From the NCBI GenBank assembly GCA_016715645.1, contig JADJZR010000008.1:62001-126000 (forward strand): 64,000 bases of DNA, read 5' to 3'. The notes under the pieces were generated by a model. It did no database searches. It worked only from the letters and a program-made list of their open reading frames with translations, and was not told the DNA's origin. Shown piece by piece: positions 44,516 to 53,516 of this stretch. The DNA comes from Elusimicrobiota bacterium. GTDB taxonomy: Bacteria > Elusimicrobiota > Elusimicrobia > FEN-1173. Every line of letters starts with the position of its first letter. Position 1 is the first letter of the stretch. A program made the position numbers and the translations under genes.

Positions 44516-44803
44516 ATGTCTCTCAAATATCGAAGCCGGTTTGGACGCGGGTGTTGGCAGGTTCAGGAGGCCAAGGCCCGGTTCAGCGAATTGTTTCGAA
44601 AAGCTCGGACCGAAGGTGTTCAGCGGGTGGCGCATCACGGGAAAGAGGCGGTGGTGGTGTTGTCGCAGGAAGAGTTTGATCGGCTTTGCCATCGAACAGC
44701 ACGCAAAGAGGGGCTCGTTGAATTTATGGAGCGTTCGCCCTGGGCTGGACTGAAAACGGATCTCCATCGAACCAAAGACGATTTCCGGTCGGTGGACATA
44801 TGA
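44516..44803 (+). CDS. Phd/YefM-family antitoxin
   Basis: 95 residues; GGAGGG at 44504-44509 sets the start. WQVQEAKARFSELFRKARTEGVQRVAHHGKEAVVVLSQEEFDRL (about 15-58) is the Phd/YefM DNA-binding fold, with a C-terminal tail (about 60-95) that should neutralise the PIN toxin encoded next (ATGA overlap). Confidence 0.88.
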   Translation: MSLKYRSRFGRGCWQVQEAKARFSELFRKARTEGVQRVAHHGKEAVVVLSQEEFDRLCHRTARKEGLVEFMERSPWAGLKTDLHRTKDDFRSVDI

Positions 44804-45222
44804 GTGGATTTCTTTTGGACACGAATGTCCTTTCCGAGCTTGTGAAACCGAAACCCCACCCCCCTGTTGTTCGGTGGATTAACGATGCGGACGAAGACTC
44901 CCTCTATTTGAGCGTTCTGACGTTGGGTGAAATTCGAAAGGGTATTGCGGGTTTGCCCCAGGGACCCCGGAAATCTCATTTGGAAACATGGCTTCAACAG
45001 GACCTTCCGGATCGATTCCTGGGTCGCATTCTGCCGGTCACGGAACGAATTGCAACCCGATGGGGGTTGATCACCGCTCCGTCACTGATGCACGGTAAGA
45101 CGTTGCATGTAATTGATGGGCTCCTGGCGGCAACGGCCCTCGACCACAATCTTGTGTTCGTTACCAGAAACGTGAACGACGTGGCCCCCACCGGTGTCCC
45201 CTATCAAAACCCCTGGGGATAA
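44800..45222 (+). CDS. PIN-domain toxin (VapC/FitB-like ribonuclease)
   Basis: 140 residues. The acidic PIN active-site residues are visible: LLDTNVLSELVKP (Asp at 7), SVLTLGEIRKGI (Glu near 47), HVIDGLLAATAL (Asp near 107) and FVTRNVNDV (Asp near 127). The layout is closest to FitB. It overlaps the antitoxin gene by 4 bases and is cotranscribed from the promoter at 44454. Confidence 0.9.
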   Translation: MSGFLLDTNVLSELVKPKPHPPVVRWINDADEDSLYLSVLTLGEIRKGIAGLPQGPRKSHLETWLQQDLPDRFLGRILPVTERIATRWGLITAPSLMHGKTLHVIDGLLAATALDHNLVFVTRNVNDVAPTGVPYQNPWG

Positions 45223-45297
45223 TGCCGGGGGATTCCAGATAAAACCAATCCGAAATATGGGCAATACGCTTTCTTCCGTTGGGGGGGGATTGGTCAT

Positions 45298-46431
45298 TTG
45301 AACGTGTTGATCGCGCCAAACGCGTTTAAGGGGTCCCTGACCGCCACACAGGCGGCACGGGCCATGGCCGTCGGCGTTCGCCGGGCGGGCGGTGCGGCCG
45401 TTTTGTTGCCGTTGGCCGACGGAGGGGATGGGACGTTGGATGTCCTTCAAAATCCGCTTGGATTAAAAATGAGACGATCCAGGGTGATGGATCCTGTGGG
45501 TCGGCCGGTGACGGCGCGGTGGGGATATAATCCAAAAACCCTATGGGCGGTGGTTGAAATGGCCCGGGCTTCCGGTCTGGCCCTGTTAAAACATCACGAA
45601 CGGAATCCTCTGAAAACAACCAGTTTCGGCACGGGGCAACTGATCCGCGCGGCGGTTCGGGCTGGGGCCAGGAAAATATTTCTGGGGCTCGGAGGAAGCG
45701 CGACCGTGGATGGGGGGCTTGGCCTTCTCCAGGCGTTGGGGGCCACGGTCACAATTAGAAAAAACGGACAGACGGTGTATCTCGACCGGCCCGTCACCGG
45801 GGAGGATTTAGAGACGCTCGAAGAAGTTAATCCTTCTCCTGTGATGCGATTCATGAAAGGTGTTCAACTTCGCGTTCTCTGCGATGTGCGTAACTCACTT
45901 CTGGGCCCCCGGGGGGCCGCGCGGGCGTTCGGGCCTCAAAAAGGAGCGACGCTAAAAGGGGTGGTTCGGCTGGAGCGAGGGCTCAAACGAATGGCGGCGT
46001 TGGCTCGGGCGGAGGGGAAAGATATTTCAAAAATCCCTGGAACCGGTGCGGCGGGGGGAGCGGCGGGGGGGCTCCTGGGATTTACGAACGCGCGGCTTGA
46101 AAGGGGGACGGACACCCTTTTTCGCCTCAAGGGTTTGGAAAAGCAGATTCAGCGGGCGGATGTCGTGATGACCGGGGAAGGCCGGGTGGACCGAACGTCC
46201 TGGGAAGGCAAGGCGTTGGGAGAACTCGTTCGCCTCTGCCGCCGACACAAAAAACCTTTGATTGTCCTGGCGGGGGAAATCGGTCCCGGCGGCCCTCGCC
46301 GGGGGGTGGACGTCGTAGGAGTGGGAACTCCCCGAATGAGCCGGAAAGAGAAAATGCACAAAGCCAAACAGCTTATCGCGAAAGCCGCGGCGGGTTGTTG
46401 GAAGATCCAACTGAAAACAACGAATTTATAG
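45298..46431 (+). CDS. glxK: Glycerate kinase (GlxK/GarK type)
   Basis: 377 residues from TTG 45298. IAPNAFKGSLTATQAARAM at about 5-23, PLADGGDGTLDVL, GLGGSATVDGGLGLLQALGA at about 133-152, GTGAAGGAAGGLLGF and MTGEGRVDRTSWEGKALGEL match type I glycerate kinases, which phosphorylate glycerate to phosphoglycerate. Its neighbours are not metabolic genes. The 75 bases upstream hold a G-run but no clear promoter. Confidence 0.9.
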   Translation: MNVLIAPNAFKGSLTATQAARAMAVGVRRAGGAAVLLPLADGGDGTLDVLQNPLGLKMRRSRVMDPVGRPVTARWGYNPKTLWAVVEMARASGLALLKHHERNPLKTTSFGTGQLIRAAVRAGARKIFLGLGGSATVDGGLGLLQALGATVTIRKNGQTVYLDRPVTGEDLETLEEVNPSPVMRFMKGVQLRVLCDVRNSLLGPRGAARAFGPQKGATLKGVVRLERGLKRMAALARAEGKDISKIPGTGAAGGAAGGLLGFTNARLERGTDTLFRLKGLEKQIQRADVVMTGEGRVDRTSWEGKALGELVRLCRRHKKPLIVLAGEIGPGGPRRGVDVVGVGTPRMSRKEKMHKAKQLIAKAAAGCWKIQLKTTNL

Positions 46432-47610
46432 TTCAGCCAGTATGTCTTTTGTTTGGTGCCAGGGGAGAGCGACGCCGTGGCGGAACGTCTGTGGGCGTGG
46501 AACGCGACAGATCAAATATCCCCCCTTTGCTTTTTCCTGGGTTTGGAAAGCCGCAAGACCGTCGAAATCGGATTCCCGAGGGGTTTCGGTCCATTTAATC
46601 TCGATGGGAACCCGGCGGTTTTCTTTCTCAATAACAAGGTCAACTTCTTCTCCCCGTTTCGTGCGCCAATAAGTGAGCCGGGCACCCGGCTGAACTGTTG
46701 CGATGAGTTCGAGGATAACGGCGTGTTCAAACAGAGTTCCCTTTTGAAGAGGGAGAATTCCTGGAGAGTGTTCAAGGCCGGCGGCGGCGTTTCGGACCCC
46801 CATATCGAAAAAGTAGTAACGTGGTTTTCGTAGAGTGGAGGCCCGGTGAGCGCCAAAGGCGGGAATTCGATGAAGGATGAGGCTATCTTCCAAAACGGTG
46901 TAATACTGGGCCAGGGTCGTATGGGACACTCCCACGTCCGTTGCGATTTTTGAGAAGTTGGGGCTTTGCCCCGATTCCAAGGCGGCAAGGCGTAGAAAAG
47001 CGGCGAACGGCGGGAGCCGCCGCACGGCGGCTTCCTGGCGAATTTCTTCCTCTAAGTACAGGGCCGTGTAAGACGTCAAATAATCGCGCCGGACGGCAAC
47101 GTCCGGTTCGCGCAGGATGCCAGGCAATCCTCCGTAAAGCATTCGCTCTTCCAGGAGCGGCTGTCGGTCTTCTTTGGAGGCGAGCATCCCCCGCTCTTCC
47201 CAGGTCAACGGATGAAGATGTCGCAGATGGATCCTTCCCGGAAGCCAGTTCTTCGCGCCGTGACGCATTTTCCGCGCCGAAGACCCCGATGCCACCAACA
47301 CAATCCGTTTTTCATCCAATAGATATTGCAGAACATCCATCAAAGCGGGATTTTTTTGGATCTCGTCTATAAAGACGACCTGCGGGGGGCCTCTCTTCCC
47401 CGCTTCCCGGACCAACACTTCGGGGTCCTGTTCCAGCCGTGTTCGGACGGAAGGGAGTTGCAACGGATACTCCAGCGCTCCCGGGAACGCGGAAAGAACC
47501 TCCTTGATGAGCGTGGATTTCCCCGTCTGGCGGGGGCCGAGCAGGAGAGTCGACCGTCCGTGTCGAAGGTCTTCGGCCAAAGGGGCCGTGAGTAACCGTT
47601 TGAAACTCAT
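46426..47610 (-). CDS. DUF4143-type AAA+ ATPase
   Basis: 394 residues from ATG at 47610; the frame is open further upstream, but that part covers the promoter. Walker A LLLGPRQTGKSTL at about 22-34, Walker B VVFIDEIQKN, ASGSSARKM, YGGLPGI and the C-terminal DUF4143 half with YFFDMGVRNAAAG, FEHAVILELIA, YWRTKRGEEVDLVIE (nuclease-like Asp/Glu/Lys), PIEIKW. Such ATPases are widespread with unclear roles. Divergent from jetA; its 3' end overlaps the glycerate kinase gene by 6 bases. Confidence 0.88.
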   Translation of the reverse strand: MSFKRLLTAPLAEDLRHGRSTLLLGPRQTGKSTLIKEVLSAFPGALEYPLQLPSVRTRLEQDPEVLVREAGKRGPPQVVFIDEIQKNPALMDVLQYLLDEKRIVLVASGSSARKMRHGAKNWLPGRIHLRHLHPLTWEERGMLASKEDRQPLLEERMLYGGLPGILREPDVAVRRDYLTSYTALYLEEEIRQEAAVRRLPPFAAFLRLAALESGQSPNFSKIATDVGVSHTTLAQYYTVLEDSLILHRIPAFGAHRASTLRKPRYYFFDMGVRNAAAGLEHSPGILPLQKGTLFEHAVILELIATVQPGARLTYWRTKRGEEVDLVIEKENRRVPIEIKWTETPRESDFDGLAAFQTQEKAKGGYLICRVPRPQTFRHGVALPWHQTKDILAEL

Positions 47611-47620
47611 GATTTCAAAA

Positions 47621-47650
47621 AGTATACAATTTTGCAATAACAACTTGCAA
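47621..47650 (-). promoter_or_regulatory. Possible promoter of the DUF4143 gene
   Basis: Read on the minus strand: TTGCAA (47645-47650), 18 bases, TATACT (47621-47626), then 10 bases to the ATG at 47610. The -10 matches five of six consensus bases and the -35 four of six. Confidence 0.45.
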
Positions 47651-47723
47651 ATGGTTCCATCGTTTGGTCGACCGGGAGGAAAATGGTAAATTGGGTGTCC
47701 AATGATCCTCCGAGGCAATTTTC

Positions 47724-49268
47724 GTGATTAAGGCCGAAGAAATTCCGAAACCGACGGATGCGGCCGGGCTGTTGCGGCGGGAACCCCGGGAAGGGTTTCG
47801 ACGGGGAGCTCACCTTCGGTTGGCGGACCTGGCCGACGGGGGGGTGACGCGGTTTTTGTCCGCGGAGGCCGCGCCGGTCTATTTGACGATTCTTTACGCC
47901 CTGCTCTTGTTTCGCCGTCGGCACGAACTGGATCCCCTGCACACCGTCCTTTACGACGACATTCGGCCCGTGGTGGAAAGCCAGACCGCCGCGCCCTATT
48001 CCCTGGACGCGTTCGCGTCCGACGTGAACCAGCTGGTGGAGTGGGGCTGTTTAAAACGGGAAGTGGAAGCCGCCCGCATTCGCGGCTACCGCGACCGAAG
48101 CCGGGACCATTTTCGATACACTCTCACCTCCGACACAGTTTCTTTTCTGGAATGGCTGGAAGGCCGGTTGGATCACCGTGTTCACGGCACGCTCCAGGAC
48201 GGCCGCGATCTCCTGCTGGATCTAACCCAACGGTTGAACGAAGCGGCCAAAATTGTCCGTCGGTTGCGGGAGGGCGGTGACGAGGAAGACGCGCGCCGGT
48301 TGATTTATTTGCTGGAATCGGCCGACAACGAAATGGACGCGATCGGGCGGGACCTCACCGTGTTGCGAGCCGAGATGCACGCCTACGCCCGGGGGTTGGC
48401 CACCGCGGACGATTTGCGCCGGGTGGTGGACGGGCTGGAACGATACGTGGCCCGTTACGTGCGCCGGTTGCGGGAGTTGGGCGGGCGGGCTTACATGGCG
48501 GCGCGGCGGCTGACGCGTAAAACGGCGCTGGACGTTCTTCGCCGGGCCCAGGAAAAAATCGCCGCTGACAGTCTGGGGGGCCGCTCCACCCGACGGGACA
48601 CGGCGGAACTCCTTCAAAACGCCATTGTGCCGTTTTTGCGTCCCAACGGACGGCTGTTGGACACCTGTTCGCGGGTGGAAGAAATGGCGGCCCAGGTGGT
48701 TCAGCGCATCCACCGACGGTTGCGGGACCTGGAACTGCGCAATTTCCGGCTGGAAGAAATTGGCGCGCGGCTTAAAGAGATGGCCGCGATGGAGGAAACC
48801 GATCGTCGGCCGGGCCTTTTCCTGCGACGGCTGACGGCGCTTGTTCATGTCCCGTTGGATCCCAACTTACAGTCCGAAGGGAAATCCCGGTTGCCCCTGG
48901 TGCGGGCTTTCCGGGAATGGACCGACCGGGGCGCGCCCGAACCCCTGCGCCGGCCGACGGCCCGGCCCGAGGACGCGTTGACACAAGACGATGACCGTCG
49001 GGCGCGTCTGCGGGCGTATGTGCACAACACTCTGTTGCGGGGCGCGTGGTCGGGCCGGTTGTCCAACGCCCGGCTGGAGAGCGGGGAAAATCCGTTCGAG
49101 TGGTTGGCCGTGGCCAAGGCGGGATTTTTAAGCCAGGGCCGCGACCTGGACCGGGCCGGTGTCCATATCCAAGACGAGGCGGGTTCGGCCCATCTGTCGG
49201 CCGACGGCCGCCATGTGGCCACCGTCGATCACACCCTGGTGGTGATGGAAAAATCCCATGGAACCTGA
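47724..49268 (+). CDS. jetA: Wadjet defence protein JetA (kleisin-like)
   Basis: 514 residues from GTG 47724 with CGAGG upstream. The first 150 residues look like paired winged-helix modules (RFLSAEAAPVYLTILYALLLF, DVNQLVEWGCLKREVEAARI, HFRYTLTSDTVSFLEWLE). The centre is a long charged helical region (about 160-380) expected for a MukF/JetA kleisin arm, and the C-terminal part again looks winged-helical (GENPFEWLAVAKAGFL). Family assignment leans on the following jetB, jetC and jetD. JetA bridges the JetC motor heads. The subtype is not settled by eye. Confidence 0.8.
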   Translation: MIKAEEIPKPTDAAGLLRREPREGFRRGAHLRLADLADGGVTRFLSAEAAPVYLTILYALLLFRRRHELDPLHTVLYDDIRPVVESQTAAPYSLDAFASDVNQLVEWGCLKREVEAARIRGYRDRSRDHFRYTLTSDTVSFLEWLEGRLDHRVHGTLQDGRDLLLDLTQRLNEAAKIVRRLREGGDEEDARRLIYLLESADNEMDAIGRDLTVLRAEMHAYARGLATADDLRRVVDGLERYVARYVRRLRELGGRAYMAARRLTRKTALDVLRRAQEKIAADSLGGRSTRRDTAELLQNAIVPFLRPNGRLLDTCSRVEEMAAQVVQRIHRRLRDLELRNFRLEEIGARLKEMAAMEETDRRPGLFLRRLTALVHVPLDPNLQSEGKSRLPLVRAFREWTDRGAPEPLRRPTARPEDALTQDDDRRARLRAYVHNTLLRGAWSGRLSNARLESGENPFEWLAVAKAGFLSQGRDLDRAGVHIQDEAGSAHLSADGRHVATVDHTLVVMEKSHGT

Positions 49269-49950
49269 ATCCGCCGAACTCCCCGAATCCGCCTCGCTTC
49301 AGCGGCTCAACCAGGATCTTGTGCGCCGCGTGATGAACGTGTTGACCGAAGCCCCGTTTTTTTATCTGGAAGACGATCGGGCCCTGTTTCAATACGCCCG
49401 GCGCCATCGCGCCGCGTTTCGGGATTTCGCGAAATATTATTTCGGCTGGGACCTGGTGATCGACGCGCGGTGCGCCCGCCTGGTCAAACGGGGGGACCGG
49501 GAAAATCCCGAACTCAAAAGCGCTCACGTGGACACGTTTCATCTTCCGCGCCGAAACCTGTCCTTGGTGTTTTTAATTCTGCTGGAACTGTTTGAAATCG
49601 AACAACGTCGAGTCAATTGGCAATACGAGCGGGACGCGTATTTGCGTTTTTTCCACAACGACTTTTTTGAATACGCCAAAACGCGGTTTCGGGCCCTGCT
49701 GGGGGACCGCGCGCCGGACGACAGCGCTCTGCGTCGGGACATCCAGGAGACATGGACAATTTTGATCAAATACCGGTTCATCCGGCCCATTCCCCCCACG
49801 CCGGCGGAACTGTTGGTGATGGACCGCAAACAAGGCGAGCTGTATGAGTTTTTGCCCGGTGTGACCTGTTACGACTCCAACGTGTTGCGGGACGCCGATT
49901 GGGTAGCGCGGCTAAAAGTTCAACCGGAAGAGGAGCCCCCTTCGTCATGA
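49258..49950 (+). CDS. jetB: Wadjet defence protein JetB (KITE-like)
   Basis: 230 residues; overlaps jetA by 11 bases and jetC by 4. The pattern LVRRVMNVLTEAPFFYLEDD...LFQYARRHRAAFRDFAKYYFGWDLVIDARCARLVKR (about 15-80), then LPRRNLSLVFLILLELFEIE, resembles the DUF4194/DUF2398-type JetB families, small winged-helix subunits (MukE-like) that bind the kleisin. Length is typical. Confidence 0.8.
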   Translation: MEPESAELPESASLQRLNQDLVRRVMNVLTEAPFFYLEDDRALFQYARRHRAAFRDFAKYYFGWDLVIDARCARLVKRGDRENPELKSAHVDTFHLPRRNLSLVFLILLELFEIEQRRVNWQYERDAYLRFFHNDFFEYAKTRFRALLGDRAPDDSALRRDIQETWTILIKYRFIRPIPPTPAELLVMDRKQGELYEFLPGVTCYDSNVLRDADWVARLKVQPEEEPPSS

Positions 49951-52900
49951 CCACTTACCGAATCCGCTCGGTGCGGCTCATCAACTTCCACAATTTCATC
50001 GACGTGGAGATCCCGGTCCAAGGCCACCTCTTTTTGGTGGGCGACAACGCCTCGGGTAAAACCACCGTTTTGGACGCGGTCCAATGGGCCTTGTCGGGGG
50101 GACAAGATTTGGAGTTCAACGCCGCGGCCCAACTGTGGGGCGTGAAACAGGATGGCCGGACCCTGCGCGGCGCGGTTTTGCGCACGGACTTGGAAAAAGG
50201 CGACCAACGCACCGGCCGAACCATCACCTATGCCGCCGTCGAGCTGGAAACCGACGAGGGAGAGCGGTTCAGTTTGGGCGTCGGAGCCGAACTGGCCCAT
50301 TCGGAAGCCCCGATCCAAACCTGGGGTTTCCTGCGCCCCGGCCCGCTCAGCGAAATCCCCTTGCTTTTGGAAAAAGGCGGCGAATGCCGCCCCGCCACCA
50401 AGGAAGAATTGCGCGAACGGTTGGGGGCGGATCGGGTTCATTTTTTAATTGGGCGGTATCAAAAGATGTTGGCGGACCGGTTCACGAGGGGCGACGACGC
50501 GTTTCGTCGGCTCACGGAATTTTGGAAGCTCAGCAAAGCCTACAAACAGATGGCCGAAAAAACCCGGGACTATTCGGAACTGTTGCGCAACATGTTGCCG
50601 CGACCCGACGGGGAATCGATCCTGCAGGTGAAACGGGGACTGGACGATTTAAAGGCCGTGGAAGATCGATTGGACGGTCTCCGGGCCCAGCGGGCCTATT
50701 TGGACAATTTGGTCAAAGATTTGGCGGAGGTCGCCCGTCATCGGGAATCGGTGGCGCGGTATGGGTATTTGGAATCCCGGTGGAACCGGGACCGGCTCGC
50801 TGAAAAAATAAAGGCGCTGGAAGAAGAAACGGCGCGGGTGAGCGCCGAGGCGGACGCGGGCCGGGCCGTTTTGGCGTCTCTTCAGGCGGAATGCGCGGCG
50901 CGGTTGGCGGAACAGATGGATTTGCGGGCCAAAGACAAGGACGGACTGTTGGAACGACGGGATCGACTGGCTCGCGACGAGCAAGAGGCCGAACGGCTTC
51001 GGGGCGACCTCCAAAAAACCGCCGAAGAAAAGTCCATGGCGGTGGCCCGCGCGGTTCAGCGTGTCCAACGGGTCCGACGGGATTTTGTGGAACGGTTGGT
51101 GGAAGCCAAAACGCCGCTGGCCCAGGCGGCGGTCCACGCGGGGCCCGCCCTTCAGGCGTATTTGGGATCGTTGGCCGACGTGGAAACCCAGCCCGCGCCC
51201 GAGCGGGCGTGGGCTGTCCTGGACGCACGGGCGGCGCGGCGGGAGATCGTGGATTGGCAAAGCGACGCCGACCGCGCGGCGGAGCGCGCCTCCGTGCTTC
51301 GCGCCGAAGCCGAAAAAGACGAACGACTCTGGAAAGAACGGTTGGACGAATGGGACCGTCGGCCCGAGCCGTTGCCCGGGTTGCCGGGATACGAGGCCTG
51401 TCTTAGTCGGTTGGAGCGGGACGGGTTGAAGGTTCGGCCCCTGTATCAATGGATCGAAAAGGGCGACGGGGCCGATGACGGATTGTTTCGGGATTTGGAA
51501 TCGGCTCTGGGCGATCGGGTGTGGGCCTCTCTGGTGCCGGAACCGGAAGACGCGGCCCAAACCGCCGCGCTGGTGTTGGCGGAGTTTCCGGGAATCCCCG
51601 TGGTTCGAACAGACCTGCCCCCTCTGCCGGCGGTTCCCTGGCTGGAAAATTTGCTGGATTGGCAACGGTTGCCGGACCCGGTCCAGGGTTACTTGCGTCG
51701 GTTGGCTCACGCAACGCCCACGGCGGGGGTTTTGCTGGAGGGGGATGGGCGCGTGGAAGATCGGGGCGCGCGGTTGCGTGTTCGGCCGTTGGATGAGCCG
51801 CTGTTGGGTGTGGAATCACGCCGGGAATTTCGGCGTAAAAAAATTGAAGACATCACGCAACGATGGGAACAGGCCAAAGGTCAAAACGCACTATTGGCCG
51901 AGGAGATCGAAAAACAGCGGGCGCGGTCTGAGGGGTTGCGCCGGGCCTTAACGCTTTTGTCGGAGTCTCGGGAAGGGGACTTTCCCCTGCGCGCGCGGGA
52001 ATGCCAGCAAGCGGTGGAGTTGGAAACCCGCGCCCGGTCCGACGCGGACCGCGCCCGGGAGGACGCGGCCCGCCAAACAGCGGAGCGGGACCGGATTGGC
52101 CGGTCGTTGGAGACGGTGCGGACACGGTTGGCCCAGGAAGGTTTGGAAGAATTGGAAGTGCGGTTGGTCGAGTCGGACCGGGCGGTGGCTCAGGCCCGGG
52201 AAGCCGAGGGTCGCCAACGGGAACGGATGGGGGAGTTAAGGCAGGCATTGGAGGATTTGCAACGGCGCGGTGAATCGTTGGCGGCGGAGCGGGCCGGGAT
52301 TGTCGCGGATCTGGCCGACCGCGCACGGAAGCTGGCCGTTTTGGTTCCGGAGGAACACCGTGCGGACGTGGACGGTTACGCCTGGGACGTCAAGCAGGGC
52401 CGACGGATTTCCAGCCTGGATAATGTGCGGGAAAAAATTCGCGAAGCCGAACGGGCCTACGACATGGCCGTGGCCCATGTGGGGGGGGAAGGAGGCGTGT
52501 TGCACCCGGAATACGGGCCCCTGTTTGGACTCACGTACGATGAATCGGCCCACACCATCGTACATCGCAACGGCCAAACCCTGGAGACATTTTTGGCGGC
52601 GTTTTCGACGCAAGTGCAAGAGCACGAATCGGCCCTGGACCGGGACAAACAAAAACTGTTCAAGGAAGTCATTCAAGGTCACCTGGCGCGAAAACTTCAG
52701 CGGGAAATCATGGATCTCGAACAAACGGTCCGGGACGTGGACCGGTTGTTGAAAGCGCGGGTGTTCGGGCGGCGAACCCGTTACCGCATTCGGTTCCAGC
52801 CGAGGGCGGAACACGCCCATTTCATATCCGTGGTCAAACGCCTCGCCGCGTTCGACGCGGCGGGCCAGGCGGAATTTGAGGCGGAAATAAAAGAGCGGCT

Positions 52901-53351
52901 GGCTTCCTTGCCGTCGGAAGGGGGCGACCTTCCGGAATCGTTCGATTACCGCCATTGGTACGAGTTTCAATTGATGATGGGGGGCGAAACGGAGGAGGGG
53001 GTGGAACTGAAACCCACCAAAGCGCGGTTGGGGTCCGGCGGCGAACAGGCGGTGCCCAAATACATCATCATTTTGGCCATGGCGTCGTTGCTGTTTCGCG
53101 CGTCGGAATCGTCTTTGCGCGTCTTGTTGTTCGACGAGGTGTTCTACGGCATCGACAAAGCCCGCCGGGAAGAACTGTTGACGTTGGCCACGGAAATGGA
53201 TTTCCAGTTGGTGGTCGCGTCGCCCGAACAAGCCGGCGACCGGGAATCCTATCGGAAAGCCACCACCGCCTTCGTCGTCAAAGACGCGGACAACAACGTC
53301 CACGTGGTCCCCGCCCACATCTGGACCGACCGCCCGGCGGAACTTCTGTAA
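49947..53351 (+). CDS. jetC: Wadjet SMC-like ATPase JetC
   Basis: 1134 residues from ATG 49947 (ATGA overlap). Walker A GDNASGKTT at 32-40, after RLINFHNF as in MukB/JetC-type SMCs; a very long Ala/Arg/Glu-rich coiled-coil from about 240 to 900 with a central non-coiled part (about 480-640); signature LGSGGEQ near 1027; Walker B VLLFDEVF near 1059-1066 with catalytic Glu, followed by DKARREELL. JetC dimers drive DNA loop extrusion so that JetD can cut small circular DNA. Very GC-rich codon use. Confidence 0.9.
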   Translation: MTTYRIRSVRLINFHNFIDVEIPVQGHLFLVGDNASGKTTVLDAVQWALSGGQDLEFNAAAQLWGVKQDGRTLRGAVLRTDLEKGDQRTGRTITYAAVELETDEGERFSLGVGAELAHSEAPIQTWGFLRPGPLSEIPLLLEKGGECRPATKEELRERLGADRVHFLIGRYQKMLADRFTRGDDAFRRLTEFWKLSKAYKQMAEKTRDYSELLRNMLPRPDGESILQVKRGLDDLKAVEDRLDGLRAQRAYLDNLVKDLAEVARHRESVARYGYLESRWNRDRLAEKIKALEEETARVSAEADAGRAVLASLQAECAARLAEQMDLRAKDKDGLLERRDRLARDEQEAERLRGDLQKTAEEKSMAVARAVQRVQRVRRDFVERLVEAKTPLAQAAVHAGPALQAYLGSLADVETQPAPERAWAVLDARAARREIVDWQSDADRAAERASVLRAEAEKDERLWKERLDEWDRRPEPLPGLPGYEACLSRLERDGLKVRPLYQWIEKGDGADDGLFRDLESALGDRVWASLVPEPEDAAQTAALVLAEFPGIPVVRTDLPPLPAVPWLENLLDWQRLPDPVQGYLRRLAHATPTAGVLLEGDGRVEDRGARLRVRPLDEPLLGVESRREFRRKKIEDITQRWEQAKGQNALLAEEIEKQRARSEGLRRALTLLSESREGDFPLRARECQQAVELETRARSDADRAREDAARQTAERDRIGRSLETVRTRLAQEGLEELEVRLVESDRAVAQAREAEGRQRERMGELRQALEDLQRRGESLAAERAGIVADLADRARKLAVLVPEEHRADVDGYAWDVKQGRRISSLDNVREKIREAERAYDMAVAHVGGEGGVLHPEYGPLFGLTYDESAHTIVHRNGQTLETFLAAFSTQVQEHESALDRDKQKLFKEVIQGHLARKLQREIMDLEQTVRDVDRLLKARVFGRRTRYRIRFQPRAEHAHFISVVKRLAAFDAAGQAEFEAEIKERLASLPSEGGDLPESFDYRHWYEFQLMMGGETEEGVELKPTKARLGSGGEQAVPKYIIILAMASLLFRASESSLRVLLFDEVFYGIDKARREELLTLATEMDFQLVVASPEQAGDRESYRKATTAFVVKDADNNVHVVPAHIWTDRPAELL

Positions 53352-53444
53352 AAACTCCGCGAAACGTGTTTTTTCCCAAGAAGGGAGAGAAAACAGGGTA
53401 ACCGTTCAGTCCCCCTGTCGTCTCCGACGACAAAGAAAGATGTT

Positions 53445-53479
53445 CCTTCTCCTCTTGGGAGAAGGTGGCCCGGAGGGCC
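53445..53479 (+). repeat. Twin hairpin, REP-like intergenic element
   Basis: CCTTCTCC (53445-53452) pairs with GGAGAAGG (53458-53465), and directly after it GGCCC (53467-53471) pairs with GGGCC (53475-53479). The layout resembles the small palindromic intergenic repeats common in many genomes. No T-run follows, so it is not a clean terminator. It lies in the only real gap (165 bases) of the Wadjet operon. Confidence 0.55.
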
Positions 53480-53516
53480 GGATGAGGGACTTGGGTAGTT
53501 ACCTTTTAATAAAAAA

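Noticed and set aside
47664..47692. Promoter for jetA (TTGGTC, 17 bases, TAAATT)
   Set aside because: The -35 hexamer fits poorly; not enough to support a call.
50649..51710. 353-residue minus-strand frame inside jetC
   Set aside because: Shadow of the GC-rich coding strand; low-complexity Pro/Arg/Gly composition and no domain.
52236..53318. 360-residue minus-strand frame inside jetC
   Set aside because: Antisense to the ATPase C-terminal domain, whose signature and Walker B are on the plus strand.
53445..53479. Rho-independent terminator after jetC
   Set aside because: The hairpins are not followed by a T-run and the downstream genes appear to belong to the same operon.
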